Below are positions 36,691-48,480 of a DNA stretch of 64,000 bases, piece after piece (the stretch's first letter is position 1; the number at the start of each line of letters is the position of its first letter). The stretch spans positions 1,426,001 to 1,490,000 of the forward strand of contig JABWDB010000009.1 in NCBI GenBank assembly GCA_019614645.1, given 5' to 3'. The translations under genes and the position numbers were made by a program. The stretch comes from Stratiolaelaps scimitus (Eukaryota > Arthropoda > Arachnida > Mesostigmata > Laelapidae). The notes under the pieces are model-generated. The model did no database searches and was not told where the DNA came from. It worked only from the letters and a program-made list of their open reading frames with translations.

Positions 36691-37018
36691 GTCAATGGCT
36701 GGTATTAGAGTTGAAATGTTATCGACGGCGCTTGCTGCTGTCGTTGCTTACTGCAGCTGCTCCTAGTGTCACGGCTGAGGACCTGCTGCGCCGGGTATAA
36801 CATCGACGGGCGTATGGGCCTAGACGCTTGTGTCGACCCACGGTGTATCAGCAGCTCGACTGTTGACGTGGCCGCTGTTAACTTCACCGAACGCTTTCAA
36901 TGCGTCGTTCAAAGGTCGTAGCTGAGTACAGCAGTATTTTCTTGTATTAGCTAAGACAGATAAATGCACGCGTAATCACTCTCGGCCGCCGGAAGCAAAA
37001 TAGAACCCCAATCAAATC

Positions 37019-37039
37019 GGTTGTGCAAAAGGCACAACC
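37019..37039. repeat. Small perfect hairpin
   Basis: GGTTGTGC and GCACAACC, 8 bp, around a 5-nt loop (aaaag). Short enough that chance cannot be excluded. Confidence 0.6.
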
Positions 37040-38411
37040 TAATATGAACCCTCAATCCCCGCCTCGCCGTCCTTACTTCCAATGACACTTAATAACGAAT
37101 CACGTCTCATCATTTGCACGACGACCGAGTGACAAGTTGGTTGTCAATTAAAAATCATACACTATCGATTCCTACCGTGGAATCGTGCAACAACAAATAC
37201 GAATGTATCACTGAGAATAGTCAACATGAAGAGGAGAGCGAGAGGTACGATGGTATCTCGTGCACAAATCGTTGGCCAACCCATATCGCCGATCGTTTAC
37301 AACGTTCGATTCACAGCGCCGAGGAGCATAGTGAACCAGCTATTTCGCCTTTAAACGTATCCCAGTTGAATTGCACATCTTTGTTTGTTAACAACAAAAC
37401 AAAGCTGCCTCCAAGATAAAGTGCCCTCAACGATAAACTGCGGCAAACGCAACGTGACGTAATGTGAGTTGGTGGGCCTGACGGAACGCGCTCTCGTGTA
37501 GACGACCCATCCATCTGCCCATCTCTTTCTCGATGAGATCCCAGAAGTCAACTTAGGTGATTCTCTCAGATCTTGTCGAGCAGGAGGCCGCTGCCGCCAG
37601 GTCGATGCCTTTCCTCAGGCACACCAACTTTATGCCCAGCTGTCGTGCAAGTCGACAACTTTAGATCGCGCCAGGTTGTTGCTCGCTTCTCGGGCGCGCG
37701 GGCGGCCGGCCCAGCGCGGACTAATGTAACGTATCAGTCTCGTTGTGCGTCGCGCCCCACAGCGCTCAGAGTGAATTGTCGGTGACAGAGCACAGAGGTC
37801 GATTTGATGATAGGCTTTGACGTACGGGCTGGCCGCGTTCGACTTGTTCGATCGACTTCACGTTACATTATCAAATGATTGATAACGCACTCTATTTAGA
37901 TACTAGTGCGGGCTCATCTACACCATAGACATTTGTTGTATGTTTGGTTTATGAAACAAACGATTTGCTCGACGTTATCCTATGATTGCTGGGCTTTACT
38001 AGTAGGTAATCAGACGAGGGTCTGCAGTTGTTCGAACTTTCATCGCGCACCCTTAAAGAAGGCGGTGTGTGTTCACTTGACGAAAAGAAATCGGTAGAAC
38101 GGCTATCATATGTAGTCAGCTTTTGCAATAGGGTGTCACCTGAAGCTATGGAGTCAACGTCGAGCAGTCGAGCTATTGCAGCATGTGGGACGTGAGGCTT
38201 ATTCTTCAGATCATTTATCTGAAGTTATCCTGAAAGCTTTTTTTTTGTCTGAAAGCTTTAGTTGGCGAGGCAGGTGAAGTGGATGGTAGATATGCCTACG
38301 ACAGCGAAGGGTTCGTTTTTTGTTCATCAGTATCTTCTTATCTGATTCTGGATATTGGGTTTGTGATTTGGATACATGGATTGTATTATATATCAATTTA
38401 TATTTAAGGTT

Positions 38412-38412
<1 letters not shown>

Positions 38413-38447
<35 letters not shown>

Positions 38448-38465
38448 TATAGATATATATATATA
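38413..38465. repeat. (TA)n microsatellite with GATA interruptions
   Basis: About 26 dinucleotides, mostly TA, interrupted twice by GA. Confidence 0.95.
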
Positions 38466-41400
38466 AGATATACAATGCCAATGGATAGAACCATTTGTTA
38501 GGAAACATTAAGAGTTGGTCACTGTTACCAGACATCTCAATGATAGTGATACACGTAGGTGTATTAGGTTGCTCGGAAGTGGGTGAGATTTCTGCATCTC
38601 CCCTCGACAGCGAATCCGCAGTGCGCTACCAGGCAAGATAATTTGAGAGGGGATTTAAATACTTATACACAAAGAAACAGACCACGTTGAGTCGTTTGGA
38701 ACAGTCAGCTTTATTCGATAACCTCGCTTCTCCTGGCTTCAAAAACTGCACCGTGAAATGAACGATGGAGGAGAGCACATGCTTCGGACTTTGTTGTATG
38801 AGTTCCGACAAAGTTGCACTATGCCGTACATGTTTCGAAATATCACCCACGTATACGGCGAGGATGTTTTTAGCTAACGCACGTGCGAAAGATGGCTAAA
38901 CAGATTTTCATCTGGGGGATTTTGAACCTCGACTTCGCGCCAAGGTCTGGGGCGCCTTTCCTCGTCACGGCGCCGTGACAATATGCAAGGGACGCCAACG
39001 ATTACCCTTTCGAGAGCTTGAGGATGTGAGGTTGATCGCATTCGTGTCCTCAGCGAATACGGGCTTGGAATGAAAAGCAAGCTCTGTAGGTCAGAACGGG
39101 GAACAACAAAACTCGAAAACGAGGTCATTTCTATTTTAGCCTCGAAAATGGAGGGATTTTACAAATTTGGCATAGCGAAGCTGGTAGAACATTGGGAGAA
39201 GGGCGTCGCAAGCGACTGAAACTACTTCGATGATGAGGTTTAGCGAAGGAATTCTCCGCACGTCATTCCACTCCTCACTGTCCATTGTTCGACGTCAACA
39301 TTTTTATCTTCGTGAGATCTGAGAACCTGTTGACATACCGGTATCTCCGGCAGCGAGCACAGTTCCCGAAGATCTACTGGGTAGAGCGAAGCAGCGAAAG
39401 ACGAAATAACGAGCGCGAATGTCGTCTTTTCGTGGGTTACCGGCCGGGTGCAGTCTCATTGCTAATATAAGTTCACTCCGATGGGTTTCCTCCATGCGGA
39501 GATGCAGAAATATGCCGCGCGTAGCTTCATCTAGCTCAGTTGAACTCTGAGATCGTACCGGAAGCCGTAGATGCTGCTAGATGCTTTCATCGAAGAAGAC
39601 TTAGGGGTCGTTTGAGTTGACCAGCTAACAGGGTCTCTTCCGAAGTCCAACAATGTCACCGTCCCCTCATCATCCACAGCTTGGCCCAGCGACTTGCTTG
39701 AAATGTCGACGAGTACACGGCGTGCACTTCAGACAACCCATCGAGGGTCGTACATTTGCCATTCGGCATTCCTCTGTTAAGAATTTTGTCTAATCTACCC
39801 GTTCGCCCCGGTGCGGGCACCAACGTTCATCAATAAATCTTGCACACGACGCATCTATGGCTGTATGCAAAAGCGAAACTTGCCGGAGAGGAGACTAGCG
39901 ACTTATGAGGGCACAGTGGCGCTGTCATCGGGTCCCCATGAATGCGTGCGCATGTGCTGGTGGTCGGGAAAGCCGGTGCAGGTGTGGCGGTCGTGCAATG
40001 GCCTGATACTTTCCTGTATAATATCCGAGCTTATTTACGGCCACGCAGTGTTTCGCTTCGACATTCATTTGTTCTGGCTGAAGACAATGCAATGTATGTA
40101 ATTACTCCATTTGTTACGTTGCCCCGTCTCCCGGGAGTAGCTAGGTAGGTTGGTCGCAGTGTCTCCCCGAAGAGGTTCGCCGCAGGTTGGCTGGCAGCGC
40201 TCGGCCGGAGGGCGGCGGATACCAGTGCTAGCTGGTGCCGCAGCTAGATCTTTCATATGCTACAGTGGATAAGTAGCCCGCAATGGACCTGCGTCTTCGC
40301 CAAACGACAATGGAGACGCTCATGTTGTCGGTAATTGCTGCTCGTGCCAGGCTACGCGAGCATTTTTGCTCGCGAGTGGAACGTTACCGCCGGGGGGATA
40401 TGGGGAGCACGGGTTACTACGGGGGTTCAAGGAGGGGCGAAGAATTACCTCTAAATGCCGAGCCGACCAACAGCATCACAGTTGTGTACGCATCAGCGTA
40501 TCTTATCTCTAGGCAGTCGAAGCAAATAGGTGAGTATGTGGGTGGAAGGGGCGTTTCTATCAGACGAACGATTGAGGATTATGATCCTGATTTGATTGTT
40601 TTAAGGTGGAACATTGTCAACACTGTCAGTATGCATTAATAATGATCCCTTTCAGCGAGCAATGCAAGGGAAATCGATGCGATCCACTCATTCGACTCCT
40701 AGGCACTAGCTATCGCCTGCCTAGGATTAGGATGCCGGTGATAGTTTTAATTATTCGAAAGGAAAGTGGGAGATGAGCCTGCTCGCTATATATCGGCTTG
40801 GAATTGGCGTTTCTCGGCTGCTTCGCACACCGGGTACACTTCGCAATGTGACGTTTAGCCTTTCATATAATCACACCTGATGATGAACACGGATAGGTGC
40901 GTTGCTTGAACGACACTGGACGAGACCAACGGAAGCGAAGCGAATCGCTACTGCCTTCGTAGGGCACTCGTGTCCTTCTGTTCTCACACAGAGTGTCTCT
41001 CTTCGCTGTTTATTTTTTATTATATTTATTTACATCTTGTCACTGGCAGTGGGAGAGCTAGCTAGATCAGGCTGTATGCAGTAATCCAGGCTATTATCAC
41101 CTCTAGCAGCGGCCGCGCCTGTTTACCCAGCGATAACGCTGACCCGCAACCAAAGAATAGCCTATTATTTTGCACAATGTTGCCTGTTTGAGAGGAGGGC
41201 CCGTTGTGGGAGAGCGAGCACAAAACCATTATGCTGTTTTACCAGTAGGTAAGTGGCGTCCCTCGCCAGAAGCGATAGGCGAGCCTTCCCCGAGCTTCAC
41301 CATCCTCCGAGAACAATCCCCGTGGATGTGCTAACTGTCAATGGGAGAGTATCGGCAAAAAATTGGGAGGGCACCACCTTTTATTAGGAGGAGTTTCTTT

Positions 41401-42499
41401 TCGGCGCTGTTTAACGTTGTCCGTAGCATGGACGACGGTACCTGCGGATAGATTAATTAACTCATCCGGTGAATACACTGTCAGGATCTGCATGCTGAGG
41501 GCAATAGATAAAACGGTGGCAAAGCAGTTGAAAAAGGACGCTCTAACAGAGAGACAACTCGGTACTCTAAAAATATCGAGTATGTTTAAATCGCACTACT
41601 AGATGGATACATTGCGTTGATGTAGCCCACATCTGCTACAACAGAATTTAGCTATTTACCTCGGTGGTGTCGCCACCGGAGGTAAGGATATGGTGGGATG
41701 ATAAGGTAAGTGGTCTAGAGAGCAACACCGTACCGGCAGGTGCGGACACATCATTGCGTTGTCATACTCATAGGGTGACAAGGTCTACAAAAAGTCGAGA
41801 AATCTGTTGTTGTCGACCGAATGGTACTCATGAAGATTATGAGAGTATACGCAGGTACAAAGCCGTTCATATTGCATTTTATTCCGCTTGATACGGTAGC
41901 GTTACCTCGCATCACCGTTAGCTTACGGCCGAGCCCAGTTGCTGTCATCAATTGGCTTAAGTTGCCTTTGTTCTTTCCAAGGGACAGCATGTCCAGCTGG
42001 GCAAGGTGAGGTTGGGAGACCACGTCAACCCTGCACTGGATCGGCCCATTTTCATGGAGATTGGAATGTCTCTGGTGGCAACCGTGCGTTTGAAGAAAAT
42101 TTCCTCCTCTAAACAAAAAAAAGGTTGGGAGACGGCCCTGAGACTTCACTTCATGATAGCCTAAGGTTGGCTGAGGTACTAGCCGACATATGCTTCGTAT
42201 CATTAAACGAACTTTAGTGATAACTTGATCATTGGAGCGTGATTCGTGGATTATAATGATTATAGAACTAATTCATGGGGTGTCTATTAAGTTTCATTTT
42301 TTTTTATGTTATACCTGTCCCATTGGTTTTCCCGGTTACAAGTCTACCGCCCGCTCAGTGACATCACCGACTGAACCTGCGCTGCGGCCAGCAGGCTTCG
42401 TCGCGGCTGGAACCCAAACTGTGGAAGGTGCTATTTCGTCTGTTCTTGTTCTGTATTTCCCATTGCTGCGCCTGTGCCTCTCATTGACGCAGTTGTTCA

Positions 42500-43060
42500 C
42501 CTATGCATCCCTTGAGGCTAGTCTAGCCAAGGCAGTCGAAAGGGACCTACCGAAATGGTGGCCTCTGCCGCTGTTGGCGTGGGAGCCAAGCCGAGCGGGC
42601 GAGGGCCGGAGGCTCGCACAAGAATAGAAGGAACATCACCACTAGCAGCTGAAGCCATCGGAACGCAACGGCGATGAAACAAAGAATTGCTCTGCTGCAG
42701 CTGCCCATTGGATGGGTTGCCGACTGCGGGGACGCCGTCAAGAGGCCGCTGGACTGCCAGGTAGCTAACGCGTAGGTGGGACCCTGAAGCCGCCTCTGCC
42801 GGACAGCCAGCCAAGTCCAAGGGAGAGAGAGGTCCAAGTGGTCCCCAGATAGAGACCGCCGGATAGAGCAAAGGATGCTGTAGTAACGCTCGAGCAAACG
42901 ATGCTATAGTGATGGTAGAAGTAAAACTAGCAGCAGCAGCAGCAACGAAGTGGCAAGCAAAAGCAACGTAGCGACGTACTAAGAGACTGCAGCGATGGGT
43001 GAAACACGAAGAGTGAGCTAGTTCCACCCCGGACAACGATAGAGTAAGAGTCACATGTGG
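42500..43060. other. GC-rich stretch with open frames on both strands
   Basis: A 178-codon minus frame and an overlapping 116-codon minus frame share this sequence. The conceptual products are Ala/Ser/Leu-rich without a recognisable domain. It contains a short CAG repeat near 42932. A coding role is not supported. Confidence 0.3.
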
Positions 43061-43554
43061 AGACGTGCTAGGGGGCTGCCGGGATACAGCGGGGGCAACC
43101 GGGCTTCACTCACGCACATAATTTTCCTGAGAGTACACTCTCCGCTCCATTGGGACAGAGTGGATACGCTCTGGAGCCAAACGGTCTAGCAAATATCAGG
43201 TGAATGCACTCCACTCTCGGAGTCAGCAGTCCTAGCAGCTCCCAATGGAAAAATCAACGAGCAACACATCCAGGCGAGCCAGGTGGCAACAACGGCCCAT
43301 TGATGCCATCCCCCGCTGAATTGGTCCAAGTGTTAGTGAAGCCCTAGAGTCGATGAAGCTATCTATAGCACGTTTATATTCATTTGTTCATCATAATCTT
43401 TGTGACAAGCAATTCGCAACTCAAATGGATATTCGGTCGATATCGAACTCGATTTATCGGTCGTACAGTTGACGGCGTATAGGCCTTGAAAGACTGACAC
43501 CCCTAAATCGAATCTGAATATCTGCATATGTGTATTTCGTGTGTATACTTGTGG

Positions 43555-44170
43555 CAATTGTTATTTTGTATTTACATCGACGGACATAGTGAAACACTAT
43601 CCCGCAGTCTAGAACCTATAAACTTTACGCGGATGATCTCAAGCGTTATGTCCCGTTGAAAATCGAATGCGAATGACGAGATCTAGAGAAAGCCGTTGAT
43701 TGGATCTCTGGAATCTCTATTATAAAGAGATATAATATCCGTTCCTAAATGTGCTACATTATGTCTACAGATCCTCTCTGGATAGTATTAAGTCCCCCAT
43801 ATCAATTGTGGAGTGTATGAAGGACGTGAGCGTTATGGTCTCACCGGAGTGTGAAGTTTAGCCTGCACATTAGACGAGTTATTCAGTCCGCAATGTTAGT
43901 TTGTAACTGACTGTTTCGCTGTTTTTGTGGCGAAAAAGCCGAGATTTTATATGCAGCTCATAAGAGCTTAGTTGCAGCCAAATTTACGCATACTGCTGTG
44001 AAGTCTGGCGACCATATGTTAAAAAAAAAACAACAACATTTAGACGCTATGGAGCGGGTTCAATCAAAGTTCTCAACACTTTTTTTTCGGGTCACACGAA
44101 TGCCCAGAGATACAAATGCTTATAATTTTTGTAAACCAAATGTATACCTTCCCTATAGTTAAGAAAGGTG
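43555..44170 (+). pseudogene. Non-LTR retrotransposon (LINE) reverse-transcriptase remnant
   Basis: C-terminal part of a LINE reverse transcriptase, broken by several stops and frameshifts. Reading the plus strand with frame changes gives, in the order usual for jockey/CR1-like elements, a YIDG block just before the active site and KLYADDLK at 43620-43643, containing the catalytic YADD (43626-43637). There follow RDLEKAVDWISG (about 43678-43712), a KDVSVMVSPE block near 43816, KFSLHIRRVIQSAM (about 43856), CCEVWRPYV (about 43994-44020) and DAMERVQSKFS (about 44044). No endonuclease, ORF1 or intact 5' part was found, so this is a truncated, long-dead insertion. The order of motifs, more than any one of them, supports the call. 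Confidence 0.85.
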
Positions 44171-46900
44171 TTTTCAAAATGAAAAAAAAACAACAATCTA
44201 AGTAAACTATAGATCCGTCACCAGGACGGCGTCACCTGACCTGCCAGCACGATGAGACACTCGCTGTTGAATCGATTCTATGGTGCCTGCTAGCTAGTCA
44301 ACAAAGTATTTTTATTAATATGAATACTAAGTAAATTTTTCAGGCTGGCAGTTCAGCCAACGTTTAACGTCCACGGTACTGCTTTCAGCATTGCTTTATA
44401 AGATGGACACCTTGAAATGCAGCTGTGGGGAACGAACCCGTACGCGCGAATGCACCCCGCCACCGGACTCCACCTTAATTTGAATATTGGCTTCTCACAT
44501 ATTAACGAGGGCTTTGTTTCAGCCATTTTCCCTCGATAGTCAAATATTATGTAGTATATTGTATATGATATTGAGTCGAGCGTTCAGTTCGTTTTCCAAT
44601 CGGGGTGCATGGAGCAACTGGTAACGCAATTCTGTGTATCTACTAAACAGGGTTCTGCTATACCAGAGCAAGTGTACTGTTCACACTGTCACCGAACAAA
44701 CCGCTATGGGGAGCTCGTTCGTGCAGAGAAGGGTGCAACACATAAAAGAGAGTGTCTAGTTGGCGACACACGACGCAACGCTGAGGACCGCCCCGAAAGG
44801 TCGCGAACACACCGCGCGGTTGTAAGGCCACCGCGAAATAAGGGGGCAAGCGGTTGAGCGAACGAAACTCGCTCTCCTCGCTCGTGGTTAATCCGTGGTT
44901 AACCGATCGACAGCTCAGAACGACGGAACTATTGAGCGCGGTATTGTGCCATTTATGAGGGTGAGAGTTTGGCTATTCCACTGTCGAGTGCGGAGTAAGA
45001 TGTTTTCAGAGTGTAAGCTGTGCGCGTTCAATAGATGATATTAAGCAGGAGAGGAATGAATGACAAAGGAGCAGCGTACAGTTCCCTTAGGTAAACACCT
45101 CTTTTCCCAGGATTGCTCTGTATTAGGGAGCATGGTGCCGTGTCTCTGCTGAACACAACGTTATGGGAGGCCAGCTAATGTCAAGCAAGCTTCAAATAGA
45201 ACTAATGGTGATGGGTACGCTATGGCGGGACAGTTTTTGGGAAGACGAAATTGAGTGCTGCAGTCACACCCGGTTGTTTGCTTAACCACATTTCTACTCA
45301 ATTCATTCTCTTGTCTCGACTCCATCATCCACTGGGACCGAGATTTCTTGCAATATAGCCTTCTGCAAACTCACAACGATAGCAGAAAGGCCTGCCGGGC
45401 GAGCTCTTCTAGAATCAACTTACCCTGTCTTAAGCCGAATGCAGCCTTGATTTCGACGAACAGTAGCTCAGTAGTATAGAGTAAAATTTGCTATTTCACT
45501 TCCTTTAACTGAGTGTCGTTTGATGTCATTAAGTAGTAGTGCTTACACGGCGTATGTCATTGGTTGCGTAGATTGTAGAATGATTTTAATACATTTAGTC
45601 TGCCTTGGACTCCAGTCTTTGATCACAACTAATACTAGCAATTAAATATGTAAATATTTTGCAATAGGCTCTCGCATGCTCACGATTAGTAACCGTCGAA
45701 TGCTAATTTTTTTTGTAAATAAACATGAGTCCCTATCTCTTAGGGGGGTAGCCTTTCAATTTATCCTCTCAAGGATAACCAATAATTAAACACTGTCCCA
45801 TTTCAAGATCTATGTCTCGTCTATATTATGGACCCCCAAAGTGTCGGGGTTTGCCGGGAGTGCCTCTGGTGAAAAATATTCATTCACAGCCTCTCCAGCT
45901 TGCAGAAAATGAATGGCCAATGTCCTATACACTTAGATACTGACGTTTCACGCACGGGAAAAGCTCCAGCCCTCTACTCATTCTTCGAAGCAAGCGGAGC
46001 CTCGAAGAAGCTGCCTTGCCATCGCATTACCTCAGTGTCCTATTGTACAAATAGCTGATCTTGTTGTGATGGCTCGATGTTTAGCTATTATACAGGGCCT
46101 GCTACCAGCAATGTATTTGATTAGGCCAACTTTTTCCTTTGTCTTCACTCAATGATCCATTTCGATGCTCAATGTCCGTCTGGAAATCAGCCCGCTGAGA
46201 TAAGGGTTCCTGTACAAAGAGAAGCAAATATCTGATCATTCCGCCTACAATAGCCCCGTTCGCAGAACCCTCCGCACTTCATTTGCCCGTTATATCTTCT
46301 ATAATACTTTAAGGTGAATGATGCAGCAGACATGACATGGGAACATGAAGAATACAATATTTAATGTGTTGTCTCGGGAGTTGCGCGCTTGTTGTGAATG
46401 GATACAGTACAGTACTTGATGGATTACGACCGTTGGCGAATCGGAGCTCGCCTCGAACTTCTCGGCGAATTGTTTCCTATAGCTGAATCAGCTCGTCGGC
46501 CATCCCTGGTGTTCGCCGTAACGGATTACCATGCTAGCATGCGTACGGGAGCTAGTGCAGCCTCATTTTGTGTGGTTTGGTTAACGGCGGCAACAGAACG
46601 ATATTTACATATAAATGTTGGAAGTGATTTCATTCACCAAGTCCCAGTGAAATGTTAAGCTTTTCCTAAATTTTAATAGTTTTCAAGTCAACCTACAAGA
46701 ACCGACGGCATCACACCTCTGCACCTTGAGAAAAATATATATTGAACAGACAACGCAGCTAGAATTATTATAAGACGGCACCGCGTAGTTTTTTTCTTTC
46801 CTGTCCCTGCCGTTCACAATTATAGCTGTGTTTATCATCATCTTGCCCCATCTCGTCTTTTCCTTAGCATAGGCCGCATCGTTGCAGTACATACGTTCTT
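44171..46900. other. Non-coding stretch after the LINE remnant
   Basis: AT-rich to mixed sequence. Plus-strand open frames at 44609-44857 and 46398-46658 (82 and 86 codons) match nothing recognised and lack splice support. A 29-nt hairpin (TTCTTCGA / TCGAAGAA) lies at 45981-46009. Confidence 0.45.
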
Positions 46901-48240
46901 CGTTGAAGCGCACTTTTGTCAGTGGAACAGCAGCAGCAGCAGCAGCAATAACAACAACATCAGCAATGACACGGGCAAGGATGACCGTGCAAGAAGGAAG
47001 CAACTGGTAAACCCTACATGTATTCCACGATACGAGGAAAACCGTGGCGGGCCCTGGCAAGAATTCCTGGTAGTGGTGGTAGTAGTGGTAGCAGGGCGGC
47101 GCACCGAACTGACATCCAGGACCGGGGAATTGGGAGCGGGGGAGGCGGCATCGAGCGACTGCCATCTATAGCAGAGTGAAGGTATAGAGCGGAGAACGCG
47201 ATCGCACCGCGGACAAGGGGTGGCGGCTTGCATGACAAATAACAGTACATTAGTCTTGGGGGTCGGGCTGTACCCGGTCGCAGCCGTGGCTACTGCTCGC
47301 GAGCTGCCGGGAAGAGAGGCTGCAGTGGATGGAGCGCAGGGTAAGGTAACCCTGTGAGGGAGACACCCGGGGAGTGCGCGGCAATAGAGGCAAAGTAGAC
47401 CACGGCACCGGCGACAGCGGCGCCCACCACCGCGGAGTCGAGTCGGTCCGCGCCAGTGGCCGACGGAGTATGATGCACCCGTGGATAGAGGAGGCAGGTC
47501 CCCGCGTTCCGCGTAGTTCTTCTCCTCAGGGATGTTTGTTTGGCTTGCGCGGGCAGCCATGCCATCGGCGTCGACAACGCCGACGATGAGGGCTGCGCTG
47601 CCAGGATGTATTGCAACATCTCGGCCCAGTGCGGCCAGAGGCGATAGCAACGGCGACGGACAATTTCTACTTGGAGGATCTTGGGCTTGTTCCTCAAGGC
47701 GACCGGGTTGGCTCTGGCCGGCCCCTGAATCCCCTCGTGCCCGTCGACTCGGACAACCTACCCTACCGCGCTGACACTGTGAGAGAGAGCTAGATAGAGA
47801 TAGAGAAAGAGCATTAGCCGCCTCGCTGCCGCTACGCTTGCTGCTTCCGTTTCTGCTACAGCGGTGGCACTTTGTGCCGCTGTAGCCACAGGAATAGCCA
47901 GGCAGGTAGATAGGTGGGTACCGCAAGCGTCATACGCTGCCGAGTGTTGGAGACTGCTGAGTGGCGGGCAACAAAGGGGGCGGGTTGGCAGTCTTGAAGT
48001 TATCATTATTTCCTTCGCGGATGGAAGATGGCTGAGTCGTGTGGTGAGCCTGCTTGCCTGTGTATAAGCGTGTCTGTGTACGCGTATATATATATATATA
48101 TACACTGTGAGGCCATCCTGAGTGGATGTGCGATGTGCACGCGCCACCCGCGCTGTTTGCAGACGTGGTTGTAGCAGGTGGGAGGCCAACAGAAAACAGG
48201 AACGCTTTTTTGTGGGCGAAAATCGCTGATGCGGCATAAG
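46900..48240. other. GC-rich island with open frames on both strands
   Basis: The longest open frame in the window (335 codons, minus, 46919-47926) lies here, but overlapping frames of 80-160 codons occur on both strands. Its conceptual product is a Ser/Arg/Pro/Leu-rich string ending in a leucine run encoded by a CAG repeat. I see no domain, signal peptide or repeat of protein type. The likeliest reading is a CpG-rich promoter or untranslated region. Confidence 0.3.
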
Positions 48241-48408
48241 AAAAATAAATAGCTAGGGTTGTACGGAGAAGAGAGCAGCCGGCAAAGCCTGTAAGCATCG
48301 TAGAGGGCCCAGATGGAAGAGAAAATACCGTAGGACAGGTGAAGGGCGTGTTCAGGTGCACAGAAGTGAGGTGTTGATGCTTGCGCGATTTGTTAGTGCT
48401 ATTATTAA

Positions 48409-48480
48409 GAGAATTGTTTATTATTAGATGACGCGTATATATATATATATATACGCGTCATGTAATCATAAACAATTCTC
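48409..48480. repeat. 72-nt near-perfect palindrome
   Basis: The two 36-nt halves are complementary at 34 of 36 positions, with no spacer. The outer arms are GAGAATTGTTTA and TAAACAATTCTC, the inner arms GACGCGTATATA and TATATACGCGTC, and the centre is a TA tract. The two mismatches lie in the middle of each arm. It can form a cruciform or a long RNA hairpin. Confidence 0.93.

Larger units (their letters stand above)
32700..42500. other. Long non-coding stretch; no gene recognised
   Basis: About 9.8 kb with (TA)n, (CT)n and poly-A/C tracts, the 77-nt hairpin at 33656-33732 and a small 8-bp hairpin at 37019-37039. Open frames are short and none shows a recognisable domain. A plus-strand ATG at 36203 runs 11 codons (MGLSSAVSVRL) into a good donor (gtaagt, 36236), which could be chance. 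Confidence 0.45.

Noticed and set aside
46919..47926. 335-codon minus-strand frame, the longest in the window
   Set aside because: It lies in a GC-rich island where several frames on both strands are open. The product is low-complexity and ends in a leucine run made by a CAG repeat. No domain seen.
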